NCBI GenBank assembly: GCA_000827325.1
Contig: KN832870.1
Coordinates: 1,302,001-1,366,000 of the forward strand
Origin: Oidiodendron maius Zn
Taxonomy: Eukaryota; Ascomycota; Leotiomycetes; Myxotrichaceae
Direction: 5' to 3'
DNA: 64,000 nt
A program made the position numbers and the translations under genes. Shown here piece after piece: positions 34,454 through 46,519 of the stretch. The notes beneath the pieces are model-generated. The model was not told the DNA's origin and made no database searches. It was given only the letters and a program-made list of their open reading frames with translations. Each line of letters starts with the position of its first letter. The stretch's first letter is position 1.

Positions 34454-36171
34454 CTAGACAAAGACGGCTAAGGCAACAAAGCCAACCAAGAATGCGACGT
34501 TGATATCGGTAGCGCCAACAGCACCAGTCGAGAATGGCAGACTGGAGGTAGAGGTCTGACCACCGTCACCAATGGTGCTAGCAGAGATAGAACTAGCAGT
34601 GCATGTAGCCCCGCTATCAGAAGGAAGCTGCAGACCTACGAAACCCGGAGGAGGGGTAGGAATGCAAGGATTAATACTGGCAGCATAGCTAGTAACAGTC
34701 CTCAAGGTGAAAGGAGAGATACCACTTGTCCTTGTGGACACGGTGACATTCTTGTACTTCACTGTAGTAGGTAAGTAAGAAGCCACAGTGTTAGTCGCGA
34801 CTACAGTCACGGTGACCGTAGTGATACCAGGACATGGATGACTATCAATCGATGAAGTCTGGTATGCAGGGTTCAAGGCGATCAATTGGGTAATAGTGCT
34901 AGTCGAAGAACCAGTGATGGTGCTGGTAGCAATGACAGTGGTCTCAGTAGTGATTATGTCCAGAGTGGAATTACTGCGGGTCGAGGGAAGGTCCGAAAAA
35001 ATCACCCCAGTAGCATATTTCATGCGAGTCTGAGTCGACTCGGTGCCCGGAATGACAGGACCATGAGAAACATCCTTCATGCCTATAACAAAAGAAGTGC
35101 TAAATGCATGTTAGCATTTGGGGTAAACGGTTTGAAACGAGGTTTGAAATGCCACGCACCCAGATGCAGAGAGAACCACGCTCTTAGAGGTTGCAGTAGA
35201 AGTAATATAGCCTTCGCCCAAAGATCCATAGATACCGTAGACACCACGGGGGAACACGCCGAAGGGAATGGAGGTAGGGACCGGAATGATGGGACGAAGT
35301 GTAACGGAGTTGACATTGGTGCTGAATGGGTGCAACTTGGAGTCAGAACTAACAGCACTATTATATCTGTGAGCATAGAGTCCGTGCACAGTTGGCATAA
35401 GGTAAGAGCTTACGAGGCAGGAACGCGCGCAGCTCCATTGGAGCCCTGAGTGGATTCAACAACTTGAGTAGAATGGGCGACCTGAGTGGAATCCACAGCT
35501 TGAGTAGAGTCGTAAAATTGGGTGGAGCTGGCAAATTGAGTGGAATCAGCGACTTGGGTGGACTCAACGCCCTGAGTGGAATCGGGAACCTTGTTGACAA
35601 ATCGCTGCGTAGAGTCGGGAGAGGCGTCATCATAGACTGGATTGGAGTCTGCAACCTGGGTTGACTCGGCCACCTTGTTGACGACGCCCTGAGTAGAGTC
35701 GAGAGAAACAACACGAGATATTAGGTTAGAATTGACAATGTCAACAGAGCCTTGAGTAGATTCGGCAGTGATGCCACTAGAAACTTGCATAGAACCGGAG
35801 ATGTCGTTAACAGAGCCCGGAGCAGAGGGAGTGATCTTGGTGGCAGTGCCAGCATCAGTAGCAATCCAAATAAATCCATCATCGGATTCAACGAGGTTGA
35901 CGTTGCCAATGGATGTAGAAGCAGACTTAGCAAGACTGACCATGTTAAGAGGACCGTCAGGGTGGCCATAAGAGCCAGCGGTAGCAGTGAGGCTGACATC
36001 GGGAAGATCAACGACAGCGCGAGCTGCAACTGACTTGGTCACATTGGCATTGATGTGAGTGCCGTTGAGATGATGAGCTGTATGATCAGATGAGAAGCGG
36101 TGCAGACCAGGGAGGCCGGTGGCAGCGACTGCCATGCCAGTCAAGACCGCGCTGATCTTGAGGGCCTTCAT
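34454..36171 (-). CDS. Ser/Thr-rich GPI-type surface protein with STQ repeats
   Basis: No enzymatic family is recognised. Three exons, 36171-35414, 35366-35160 and 35099-34454, give 536 residues. The signal peptide is MKALKISAVLTGMAVAATG. Residues about 145-250 hold 12 spaced STQ tripeptides, most preceded by D or E and followed by a hydrophobic residue (DSTQ, ESTQ, VADSTQ). A thirteenth lies in exon 3. The C-terminal half is Thr/Ser-rich with TTVTVTVVATNTV-like strings typical of O-glycosylated wall proteins. The protein ends in a hydrophobic stretch after a small-residue site (TGAVGATDINVAFLVGFVALAVFV), as in GPI attachment signals. A cell-wall or adhesive role is inferred from composition only. 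An upstream in-frame ATG at 36210 was not used because it would precede the signal peptide. Confidence 0.8.
35420..35740 (-). repeat. Imprecise coding repeat encoding STQ motifs
   Basis: On the plus strand the complement TTGrGTrGAvT recurs at irregular 18 to 60-base spacing. Each copy encodes (D/E)STQ. Copies are close in the right-hand half of the protein segment (ESTQVADSTQFASSTQFYDSTQ) and dispersed before it, suggesting expansion from one end. Confidence 0.7.
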
Positions 36172-37359
36172 CTTGACGGTAAAGTCGAGAGTACTGAGAG
36201 ATGGTCGCAATGGAATTGTTGGTTTGTTCCTGTCTAGGAAGACTGTAGAGAGGGTTCAAGGATTGAAGGGGCTGCGAAGGTGTAGAGTTCTTGGGAAGAT
36301 TAAAGACGTGACGAAAAGAAGATTGTAAAGGTGGGGAAGAAGAGTAAATAAAGAGAGCGCGAAGATATGCAGCTCTGTTTATACGCTAAGGACTGAAGAC
36401 GAGGGTGAATACTTCTCAACGACCACATCTGCGAGAGTTTTACGAGATTATGATTGACTATCTGGACAGGTTCAAGGCGGGAACTACGCATGGGCGCTAA
36501 TTTTATAGAGGAATTGGAATTAATTTGGCCTGCTATATGTCTTTCAGACACTATCTGCACTATACATGACTGGCTTTACTTCTCCGAGAGATAAAAGGGG
36601 GGAGATTCACGTGACATTATCAGGTGACGAAGCTGATATACCTGTCGTCTGGACAAGAAATGCTTTAGTCACATCTGACTGGATGTGGAGACAGTAATGT
36701 ATTCAGGGAGATAAAGAGTTAGGAAGGTCAGGGACAGTTGCTCTGCCACAGGGAATAGATGTCATGCAGGCAGGCTTCCCTGTGGCAACTTCCTCAGATG
36801 CTAGCATGCGGCGAGAGACGCCACGGACGGCAGTTTGAGGCAATAGCATCCTGAAGATCTACCAGCTTGGGGCAAAATATGGGAAAGAATAAGAAACATT
36901 ACAGCAGGAAAGTCAATTCGACCAGATAACTGCATCGAGGACGTAGGTGGTGGTTGAGCCACATCAGGACGAGGGCACGAGCGCATACAGTCCAATCTTA
37001 CGAAGCGGTGAGAGGGGGAAGGAAAAGGTATGTCAAAGCTTGCAAGCCTGCAATAGACGTCTCACCTGTAGCAGTCCCCGCGCAGCACAGCCACTCGAGC
37101 CTCATTCATCTTTTTTGTTATCGCGTTTAGTTGGAGAGCAGCAGTTCGTGAAGTCAAATCTCACCAGTGGATCTCGGCTTTACGCGTCTTCCCCTGTCCA
37201 GCGCGCAACACGCGATTGGAGACAACTCCTCTTCCAAGCTCCCGCGCCCTCCAACCACCAGAACTCCTACCAGACCACCAGCGCAATATCCCAATTCTCA
37301 GCTCGAGGCAGTCTCCATCTTCATATCCACGCATCTGCGCCCGAGGCGGTCTTGCGAAA
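36172..37359. other. Divergent intergenic region before pds5
   Basis: It holds the promoters of the STQ-repeat gene (left) and pds5 (right). An open frame runs into the pds5 start from 37216, but the segment before 37360 lacks family similarity and is probably the leader. Confidence 0.45.
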
Positions 37360-40300
37360 ATGGCCCCGCGCCGGAGTGTGGAAGTCGCTCAGGAGCCTCA
37401 GCTAGGAGGCCTTAAGTTCAACGAGCCACTATCATGGCGTGCGGGAAGGCCGATTGCCACGAGCGAGCTGCTCCGGCGGCTGGATACGCTGGCAGTAGAA
37501 CTGCGGGACATGGAGCAGGAAGACACCGACAAAGACTCCTTGACCCACGTTGCGAAGGAGCTTGCGGGGCAGAATCTCCTCGCCCACAAGGACAAAGGCG
37601 TGCGCGCATTTACGGCATGCTGTTTGGTGGATATCTTGAGGATATGTGCCCCAGATGCCCCATTTACGGCTACGATGCTCAAGGTATGTGTGCTGCTCAG
37701 CGGCATTTAGGCTATGGTTGTGATGCTAACTTCCATAAGGAAATTTTCACGCTCTTCGTTACTTCTATTCTCCCAGCTCTCTCCGACCCCTCCAACGCCT
37801 ACAACACACAACATAAATACGTTCTCGTCTCTCTCGCTGAAGTCAAGAGCATCGTCCTACTCACAGACATACCTAATTCCGAAGCCCTGCTTCAGCATCT
37901 TTTCGCAACCTTCTTCGATATCGTTTCGGGCTCCTCGAAAGCCTCGACGGGAGAACAAGTATCGAAGGATGTCGAATATCATATGACACAAATACTTGTG
38001 ACTATGGTGGATGAGGCACAAAGTCTGGCGTCGCACATCGTTGATGTTATCATTGCCCAATTCCTGCGTGCATCCGGCCCAGGCGCAAATAAAGGCAAGG
38101 CGGAGGCACTGGACGACAAGCAGTCCACGTTTATGCTCAAGGAGCTACCAGCAGCCTACAATATGGCGCGAACTATATGCAACTCTTGCCCCGAGAAGAT
38201 GGCTCGTTATATTAGTATTTATTTCAATGAAGTCATTATGGAGGTATCCATGTCTTCTGGAGCTCAGAAGTCAAATGGCCATCGAAGGACAAGCGACGCC
38301 GCAGACTCAGATGAGGGAGAGCCTGCTGGACCAACAGAAGCCGATCTGAGAGAGCTCAGCAAAGCACATCGGCTGCTACGTGAGCTGTGGAGAGCATCAC
38401 CGCCGGTGCTTCAGAATGTCATTCCTCAGTTGGAAGCAGAACTCTCAGCAGAGAACGTTCAACTGAGATTATTGGCAACAGAAACGCTAGGAGATATTAT
38501 CTCCGGGATTGGAGCTGCTGGTCCGCCTCCACCTCCTCTCATGGATCCGGCCGCGTATCCGCCAGCTAAATTAGATGACTATCAAGCCTCATCCGCAGGC
38601 AATATCCTTACCACCCCTGTCTCTCCCCAATCATTCAGGCAAACCTATCCATCGGTATACCAAAACTTCTTGGGAAGGAAAAATGATAAATCATTAATTA
38701 TTCGGTCTGGATGGACTACAGCGGTTGGCCGAATTCTTGTCACTTCAGCTGGCGGCATTGGACTAAGCCGAGAGGATCAGAGCGCGTTGGCCAAAGGACT
38801 TGCTGAGAAGTTGAATGATGCCGATGACAAAGTCAGACTTGCCGCTGTCAAAGCCATTGGAGGCTTTAGTTTTTTCGACGTCATGGATAAGCTTGCTCTC
38901 ATCGGTGGCGTTAACAAAGACGGATCTGCCTTATGGAGTCTGGCAGATCGAGCTCGAGATCGCAAACATGCCGTTCGAGTGGAGGCTATGACTACTCTCA
39001 GCAGGATATGGGGCGTCGCAGCAGGCGAGATTGCAGCAGGCAACGAGGCCGTGATTTCTGCTCTAGGCGATATCCCTTCCAAGATTTTCAACGTATACTA
39101 CACCAATGACCTAGATCTTAATGTTCTCCTCGATCACGTCATGTTCGAACAGCTCATCCCACTCAACTACCCTCCAACTTCGAAGGGGAAGAGCTCGAAA
39201 GCTGCAAATGGGAACTCCCAGGCAAGCCAAGGAGAAGGAAGTACGCCGTTTGATGCTGACAAGATTCGCACAGAGCGGATTTTGCTCGTTACTCGATCCC
39301 TTGACGCCAAGTCGAAAAAAGCTTTCTTCGCTCTGCAAGCCCGACAGTCCACATACTCTAATGTTCTGCTGGCATTCCTTAAACACTGCGAGGAATACAA
39401 TGGAGGTGTCACGAATGGCGGAAATGCGAAGGAGATCAAGGCAAAACTTGATCAGGTAATCAAGTGGCTGGCGGCTTTACTCCCTGATCCTTTAAGAACA
39501 AGTCATGATCTGCAAAAGTACGCAAAGCTCCACGACCGGAGAAGCTATCAACTTCTCCGGTTTGCCGTTGCGTCTGAGAGCGATTTCAAAACAGTCCACA
39601 ACGGTATCAAGGAGTTTTCCAAACGTATGAAAGACTCCAAAGAAGCACCTGCTGGCATCTTGGAAACCATGTTGCCAATCATATACCGCTCGGCCTCTCT
39701 CATATACAACCGAAGCCATCTGCCAGCGATCATGCAGTATTCTAGGAGCGATGAGAATGGTCTTGGCGCAACGGCTCACGAGGTAAACCGAGAGATCTCC
39801 GAAAAAATGCCCCAGGTATTCCAGTCGAATGTCAAAGAACTATGCAAAACTCTCCAGGAAGACGCGCCTTCCGCCACAAAATCTAATGACATGAGCAGCG
39901 TCGAAACTCTGAGAGCATGTGCAGAGTTTGCAAAGACACGACCAGGGGATCTTCCCCGGGATCGCAAATTCATCCAAGCCCTACTCAGCTATGCCATCCA
40001 TGGTGCCCCAGCCAAGGCTGCGAAATATGCTGTAAGAATCCTCATGGCAGTGTCCGATAAGAAGGAGATGCATGCCAAGGACCTGCTTGATAAGACTGTC
40101 AGAGGCTGGACGTATGGGGAAGATAATTTCTTGACAAAGCTAGCAACTATCAGCCAGTTGTCACTAGAGGATCCGCAAATCACGGAGGATCACAACGATG
40201 AGATTCTCGATATAACTATCCAGAAGACTCTTCTCAAATTCCACACCGCAGTACGGGACACAGATCGCGGTTGGCAGCCTGATTCAGAACTGGACGAGGA

Positions 40301-41964
40301 ATCCGAGGCTAAGTGCTGGGCTCTGAAGATCCTTGTAAACCGTTTGAAGACAGTGAATGACCCAGAGAGAGCTAAAGAGTTTGGCAGCCCGGTATACAAG
40401 CTTCTGAATGCGCTGATCTCTAAAGAGGGAGAACTGTCAAAGAAGAACCAAACTCCAAAACACCACAAATCACGATTACGTCTGCGCGCTGCACAACTGA
40501 TGTTAAAGCTCTGTCGGGGTAAGCTCTTCGACGAACTCTTAACACCAGCTGAGTTCAATCAGCTCGCGATCGTCGCGCAGGACAAACATGCGAATGTTCG
40601 TCGCAGGTTTATTGAGAAGCTGCAGAAATACCTGGTTAAGAACCAACTGCCAAACCGCTATTATACGATCGTGTTCCTGACGGCATTTGAACCGGAGCTC
40701 GAATTCAAAAATTCTATCATAACTTGGATCCGGTCTCGCTCGAAGGCATTCCATGATAGGAAGACGCATGCGATGGAGTCTATCTTCCCGCGTTTGCTAT
40801 CTCTTCTTGCCCATCATCCAGATTATAGCACAATCCCGAATGAGTTGGTCGACCATGCTCGATACATTCTCTACTACTTGATTACAGTGTCGTCAGAGGA
40901 GAATCTAGCGCTCATCTACAAGTACGCGGAACGAGTTAAACAAACGCGTGATGCCATTGATGTTGACAAGTCTGAGCATCTATACGTCCTGAGTGATCTC
41001 GCTCAAAGCGTGATCCGAGCGTGGGAGCAGAAGAGGGGATGGAATATGCAGACATGGCCAGCTAAGGTGGGGCTACCCATCGGTCTCTTCTTGTCGCTCC
41101 CGAGTCATGAGGTTGCTCAGGAGATCGCTGAGAAGCAGTTCTTGCCAGATGAAATCGAGGAGAGTTTGGAGAAGTTGGTGAGGCAGGCGGACAGGAAGAA
41201 GGTTTGTCTCACCCCAAAGTAGCACTACGTACAATCTGAATACTAATGACATAAACAAGAAACGAAAAGTTGGTGAGGAGGAGGACGACGAAGCTCACTC
41301 CGTAAAGAAGCCCAAAACGGAACCAAAGATCCGCAGAACCTCTACCGCGAAGAAGGAGAAGCCCGTGAAGGAAAGGGCAGCGGTTAAATCAAGGAAACGA
41401 CGGGACAGCGATAACGAGATGAGCATGAGCACACCAGTTCCCGGCTCATCAGTGGATAGGCGACGGAGCAGTAGGGGAGCGAGCGCGAAGAAGAGCTATG
41501 TCGATCGCGATGATAGCGAGGATGACGAGGAAATGTGGGACGGCGTGGCGGAGTGGGAGTACATCAAGAATAATAAGGAGAATAGGAAGGATAAATCCAA
41601 CATTGAAGAGGCAGAATCCGATGCCGAGGTAGAGGAAGCCGAAGAAGGCAAAGACGACAATGAAGACTCTCCTGGTCTTGAGCCTGAAGAAATCGAAGAT
41701 GAAGAAGCTGAATCCACTCTTCCACCAGCGCACAAACGAGGCCGACTCATGAAGGCAGCTACTAAAGCAGTAGAGAGTAAACCTTTACCTGCAGCAAAGG
41801 TAGCCAAGCAGAAGCTGAAACCGAAGTCCGCCACTCTCGTCGTCGGGAAAGGCAAGGGGAGGCAGACAACGCTGGTGTTGGAAAAGATCGCCAGCACAAA
41901 AGGGAAGGGAAAGGCAAAGGAGAAAGTGAAGGATGTTTTTGATATGGATGATGATTCGGAATAG
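37360..41964 (+). CDS. pds5: Sister-chromatid cohesion regulator Pds5 (Spo76/BimD)
   Basis: Pds5 binds cohesin on chromosomes and controls its stability and release together with Wapl and Eco1. Three exons, 37360-37683, 37740-41201 and 41260-41964, give 1496 residues. The N-terminal region has the Pds5 blocks LTHVAKELAGQNLLAHKDKGVRAFTACCLVDILRICAPDAPF and, after the first intron, LFVTSILPALSDPSNAYNTQHKYVLVSLAEVKSIVL. The body is a long series of HEAT-like helical repeats. The last exon encodes a highly charged, low-complexity nuclear tail with basic clusters (SRKRRDS, RRRSSR) and acidic runs, as in other Pds5 proteins. The start at 37360 is the first ATG that gives the family N-terminus. Introns are 56 and 58 bases. 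Confidence 0.93.
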
Positions 41965-42314
41965 GGGCATTGATGGGAGGGTAATTGAAAAGTATTAGGG
42001 AATTTGTATTTAAGGGGGGATTCATCTTTGCTGCTTCCGCCGACAGTGTTTCTCTATCTTTCTGCATAGCGCTCCAGCAGGCTATTGCACTCGTCGCTTG
42101 TACATTTTTGCCACAGCGAAGTCTGTATTATGCCGATGAGTAGGGAGTCTAGTTAACTATACCCTGAGTTGAGCTTTGAATATTTCTTCCTTGTTTATAT
42201 TTGGAATGAATGAGCACTCTATTCTATCATACACTCTCATCAACTATGCTACACTTAATGGAAGCCATGCTATGCTACACGCCACACCTTACTCGGATCG
42301 TTCCCCTCCCCCAT
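41965..42314. other. Convergent 3' flanks
   Basis: This lies between the 3' ends of pds5 and the mL46 gene. No gene is seen. Confidence 0.5.
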
Positions 42315-43516
42315 CTACCGGTCATGCATCATATTCCTCACCGCACTGAAGTACCTCGGTGCAACATGTTTCTCAACCTCCTGCTTCGTCAACCACTTGA
42401 ACTCGCTCAGTCCAAACAGGTTATCCTTCAGATTCGCCTGCCCAGCCATGATCCGCGCGCGCATGAAGAAGGTTTTCACTCCTGGTCGTTCGAGCTTTTG
42501 CTCGTTGTAGTATGGTGAGATGATATGGTGTCCGGCAGGCGCGTGTCCGATGATCCAGGTGTTCATATTTAAACCGGCCGTCTGTGTGAGGATGCGCTCA
42601 GCAGCCTATCATTCCCATATATTAGTATACACAACAAAACATATTACAGGAGGAAGAGGAATTAACAAATACCACTCACATCTCTCAAATTCTCCTTCCC
42701 CTCCAGCACCCCAGCAGGGAATCCCCATCCGCTCTTCTCCCTCTTCACGCATAGATACAGCGTGCGATTCAGCTTCCTATCCAGCCTCGTCTCATCGCCT
42801 CTCCGATCCGCATCCGTGATGCGCGAAAGTGGTCTCTGCATGGCATCCTTCAAGTCCTCGCCGCTTGAGCCCTTCCCCTTCTCGACGGCACGCGGGACCC
42901 CCTCTTGCACAATCGTCTCGACCATCTCCGTCGTCGCACTCAATTTATCCCCGACCAGCAGCTCGTCGTTCCAGGCATCCTCGCTGTATGGGTTATACCC
43001 GCCGAGCTCGCGTGCCGGTTGCCAGGAGCGTTCTCGCGCTTTGAGTTTCCAGTCGAGCAGTGCAGGAGTATCTTTTTTAAAGTAGAAGTACCGCGTGAAG
43101 GGCATGGTGAGACGCTCATTCAGGCGTTTCTGGTAGAAGTAGAAGGATTCTTCGAATGGGGTGGGAGGTTTGGTGAGGAGAGGGGGTCGGGAGAGAAGGA
43201 TGCCTGAGTGGATGGAGTAGTCGTGTGCTGCATTCGGGGCAGTGGAGGTTACGGGTGGGACGAGGGGGGTAGAGGGGACATCTAGAGGTGTTGGAGATGC
43301 CTCTGCGGCAGCGGTGGAGTAAGATCTTTGAGATGGGCGGGAGATGAGAGTGGTGCAGTCTGCGCAGACTCGGGGGTGCGTCTGTCTCGAGGATCCTGTG
43401 GATGGTTTTATCAGCTCAATTCCTCTCCCCAAAGAACCAGAGAAGGAAAACATACGCATCAGTAAAGCCGCAGCTTTACTCCCTCTACTGCTCGCCGTCA
43501 TGATGCTCCCAATCAA
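42315..43516 (-). CDS. mrpl17: Mitochondrial large-subunit ribosomal protein mL46 (Mrpl17)
   Basis: This is a mitochondrial 54S ribosome component with a Nudix-like fold. Three exons, 43516-43456, 43395-42680 and 42605-42315, give 355 residues. The first intron is 60 bases with no in-frame stop, but its GTATGT donor, GCTGAT branch and CACAG acceptor make splicing likely. The N-terminus is Ser/Arg-rich, as in mitochondrial presequences. Conserved blocks include GILLSRPPLLTKPPTPFE, FYFYQKRLNERL, LNRTLYLCVKREKSGWGFPAG and, in exon 3, AAERILTQTAGLNMNTWIIGHAPAGHH and FFMRARIMAGQ. An in-frame ATG at 43501 is an alternative start. Confidence 0.9.
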
Positions 43517-44444
43517 TCAATCGCCTCGTCGTACCTCTTCTTCAAGCTCTTGTGCTCTCTTCTCCATCTCCGGAAGTCTGACGTTCAGGAACTTTTTCGC
43601 TTACCTAATATTCATGACTAGCGCGCTTTGGAACATAAAAATCTCCATCGCGCATTCCAACGAGTCTTCATCCAAAGACACCATTCCTTATCATCAAGAC
43701 CTGTTCCCCCCAGGACGTCCTGATCATTTACCGGTGTCGAGAGTGAAGGTTTACATCACAGGCTTTTTTCGCTAGCGGTACCTACGTCTCAACGGGAACA
43801 TGGCTAGATAGCTTCTGGGAACATTTTTTATATAATATTCGTTCCACTTAAGGCTGGGAAATGGAGGCGCATGAGGGATTGGGATTAGTGGTCAAGGTAC
43901 AAGGACGAGCCGCGCCATATATGGAGTATAGCTCGCATTGTTTGTTTGGATGTGTATACGATGGGGGCGGTGATTAGATTGGTTTGGTAGGTAGTTAAAT
44001 CAAGTGATTTCGTTACAAAATCCAGAAGCGCTGTTGTCGTCTCCATCCTTCTTCTGCCACCACACTCATTCGTATCTACAACACATACCATTCACGTTGT
44101 GCAGCGAAAATTATTCGAACATGCTCAATTCTTCTATTAAAGCAGTCAAGCCACTCCAACAAGCTGCTTCCCTTCACATGCAACTCTTCAACATGCAATA
44201 ACATCTTGCCCATCAAGTAGTATCGCCACTTATGCTTCATAAGCAACTGGCTGTCGCAGCTATATTTTTGTCCATTAAAACGCCTTGGCAATGTGTATAA
44301 CTACCAACGCCAGTATTCCATCCCTCCCAATGCAATCCTGAAAGGGTATCTCAAAACATAAGTCGTGAGCGTGCCAATATGCCCCTAGTAATGAAAACCC
44401 ATTGCCCATTTCCTCCAGGTGTAACGCCGTATCATTATACGCAA
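43517..44444. other. Intergenic between two minus-strand genes
   Basis: It contains the upstream region of mL46 and the 3' flank of the RING/PHD gene. Only short frames are present. Confidence 0.5.
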
Positions 44445-46519
44445 TTATACGGCCAAGCCTCTGACGGCAGCTTCAACTTCGTTTTCAGCAACCCTCTCCC
44501 AAGCACACCGGTCCCGCTCTACATTGGCCCACTCGTCAGCCACGATCTCGTACATCTTTCGCGAGACGTCGCGGTTTATATCCGCGTATTGATCTTTTGT
44601 AAGCCGTGAGGTATGCCAGTGAGGGCCGAGCGCGGATTTGACGATGCGGTTGATGGATTCTTTAGCTTCGATCGGCATTGCTGCGCGGATGGGGGAGGTC
44701 TCCTGTGAGCGAGGCCGGCTGATGCTGAGTGCGCGGCGAGGGCGAGGGTGCCGGATTTCGAGATTAGGCGTGGATGTGTCGTTGCGGCGGGGAGGCGGGG
44801 AGCGGCTTCGAGATGAGGAGGAAATTGATTGAGCAGATGGGACGCGGCGGGTTGATTGTGGTGGAGGTGTGAGCGAGGAGGCGCGAGGGGTGTGGTAGGT
44901 CGAGGAGACGGGTGAGGGGGATGTTGCTGGTGAGAGATGGTAGTTGGACGGGCTTGTGGCCGGCTCTTGCACGGATACTGAGGGACTCCAGTGGAAGCGG
45001 TCTTCTCCTGTAGCGGATTCCACTTCTCGAAGGAGCGATGCGAGAAAGGAGGGCTCGTCGCTTGTCTGTACGGTCGGACGATATGGGGTTTGATTAGATG
45101 AAGAGGACGACGATGAGCCCGCATTATCGAGGATTGCTCGGGTTCGTGGGCGCTTCAGCTTCCGCTCCGGCTCTTGACGCTCGGCTTGCTCAGCGGGAGA
45201 TTCTGCACGTCGCTTTCTGCTTCCGGAGGTCGATGGTTCTAAGATGTTCTGTGCTCTATCCAAATCATCCCAGGCCATGGCTTGCTCAGGAGACGCTGGA
45301 GTCGACGACTCGCGGCTGGGTGTGGTTCGTCGAGATCGGTGGGTGACAGTAGCTTCTCGAGTCATTCCAGATGTAGATCTCTGGTGGGATGCGATATTGA
45401 GACGAGTACCAGTTCCTCTAGTAGCTCTTGGCGCCGATAAGGTTTGGGCAGCAGCGTTGGCTCGGCTTGAAGCAACTCCAGCGCCTCTCATACGGCGAGT
45501 GGCGGAATTCAGTCGCTCTTCCCATTGTAGAAGCTCTCTTCTCTCTTCGGAAGCACGGCGCTCCAGTCTTCTGAAGTTAGCCATGGAAGGGTCATCGTCC
45601 AGGAAGTCCAGCTCGAGGCCAGAAGCAGCATGGATCCGGTTAGAGACATTAGCCCAGGCGTGCCAGGTGTTACGGTGTCGTTCTGATGGCGAGAGCTCAG
45701 GCCCATTGCTAATTGCTGCCATCCCGATCTGCCAGACCCGCCTCTGCAGCCTCCGGGAAGCACCTGCAGATGGAAGCACACCCGATGCCCAGCGAGGCAA
45801 AAGTGGTGTTCGCGTTTCAGTCGAGGTATTGAGGCACTCCTGGCAGTACCAATCGCCAGCAGGAATTTCCTCTAGACCAACACAGATTGGGTGGTAGCAG
45901 GCTTCGCATCCATCGCATAGGATGACAATGTCTTGGGTGTCTTCATTTTCGCAGACATGACAGTTGTGGTCTTCGAGTTCTTCGATTTCTACCTCTTCCG
46001 GATTTTCTTCGAGCCAAGCGGCAGCGTCGAAATCAGCGACTTGCTCCTTGTCGGAAACTTCGTACGTGGACGTGAGGATATCTATGGATAATGAGTCAGT
46101 CACTGGATTATGTAGAAATTAGGGTATCGTCAGTGCGTGTCTTAGTTCTGGTAGGAATGTTGGAAGTTGCTAGACTCCCAACCCCGCCAACCAGCTAAGA
46201 ACTTGCAGGTAGAAGAGCCCAAAGGAATAAATACAAGACTTCTTAGAAAGGGTGACTTACCCCCAACCTTTTCCAAACGCTCCACCAAATTAAACTTGGT
46301 GCGGCAGACAGGGCAGCTATTAGCCTGGCCGAGCCATTGCTTCAAGCACTGATTGTGATAGGCATGGCCGCAAGGAAGCAGCGCAATACCTGGGGCTGAG
46401 GACTCGTCGATAACCTCCTCAGGAGTGTCGGGAAGAGCCAGGAACTTCTCGACGCAGACGGGGCAGTCATCATGGTGTAGGTCGACAAGCAACTTGTCAA
46501 GATAAGTTGCGGAACTCAT
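44445..46519 (-). CDS. RING-H2 plus PHD-finger protein (PHRF1-like)
   Basis: This is probably a nuclear E3 ubiquitin ligase or chromatin reader. There are two exons, 46519-46261 and 46081-44445, with a 179-base intron; the product is 631 residues. The RING-H2 finger begins CPVC at about 19 and continues LPCGHAYHNQCLKQWL and CPVCRTKF. After the intron, a PHD finger spans about 127-170 (CHVCENEDTQDIVILCDGCEACYHPICVGLEEIPAGDWYCQEC). The rest is Ser/Pro/Arg-rich and disordered, with a conserved C-terminal helical segment (IVKSALGPHWHTSRLTKDQYADINRDVSRKMYEIV). The order RING then PHD matches PHRF1-type proteins. The start at 46519 is chosen because it places the RING near the N-terminus; an upstream in-frame ATG at 46600 would add 27 residues. 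Confidence 0.87.

Noticed and set aside
43344-43775. A 143-codon plus-strand frame overlapping the 5' end of the mL46 gene
   Set aside because: Overlaps the coding exons of mL46 on the other strand and has no supporting motif.
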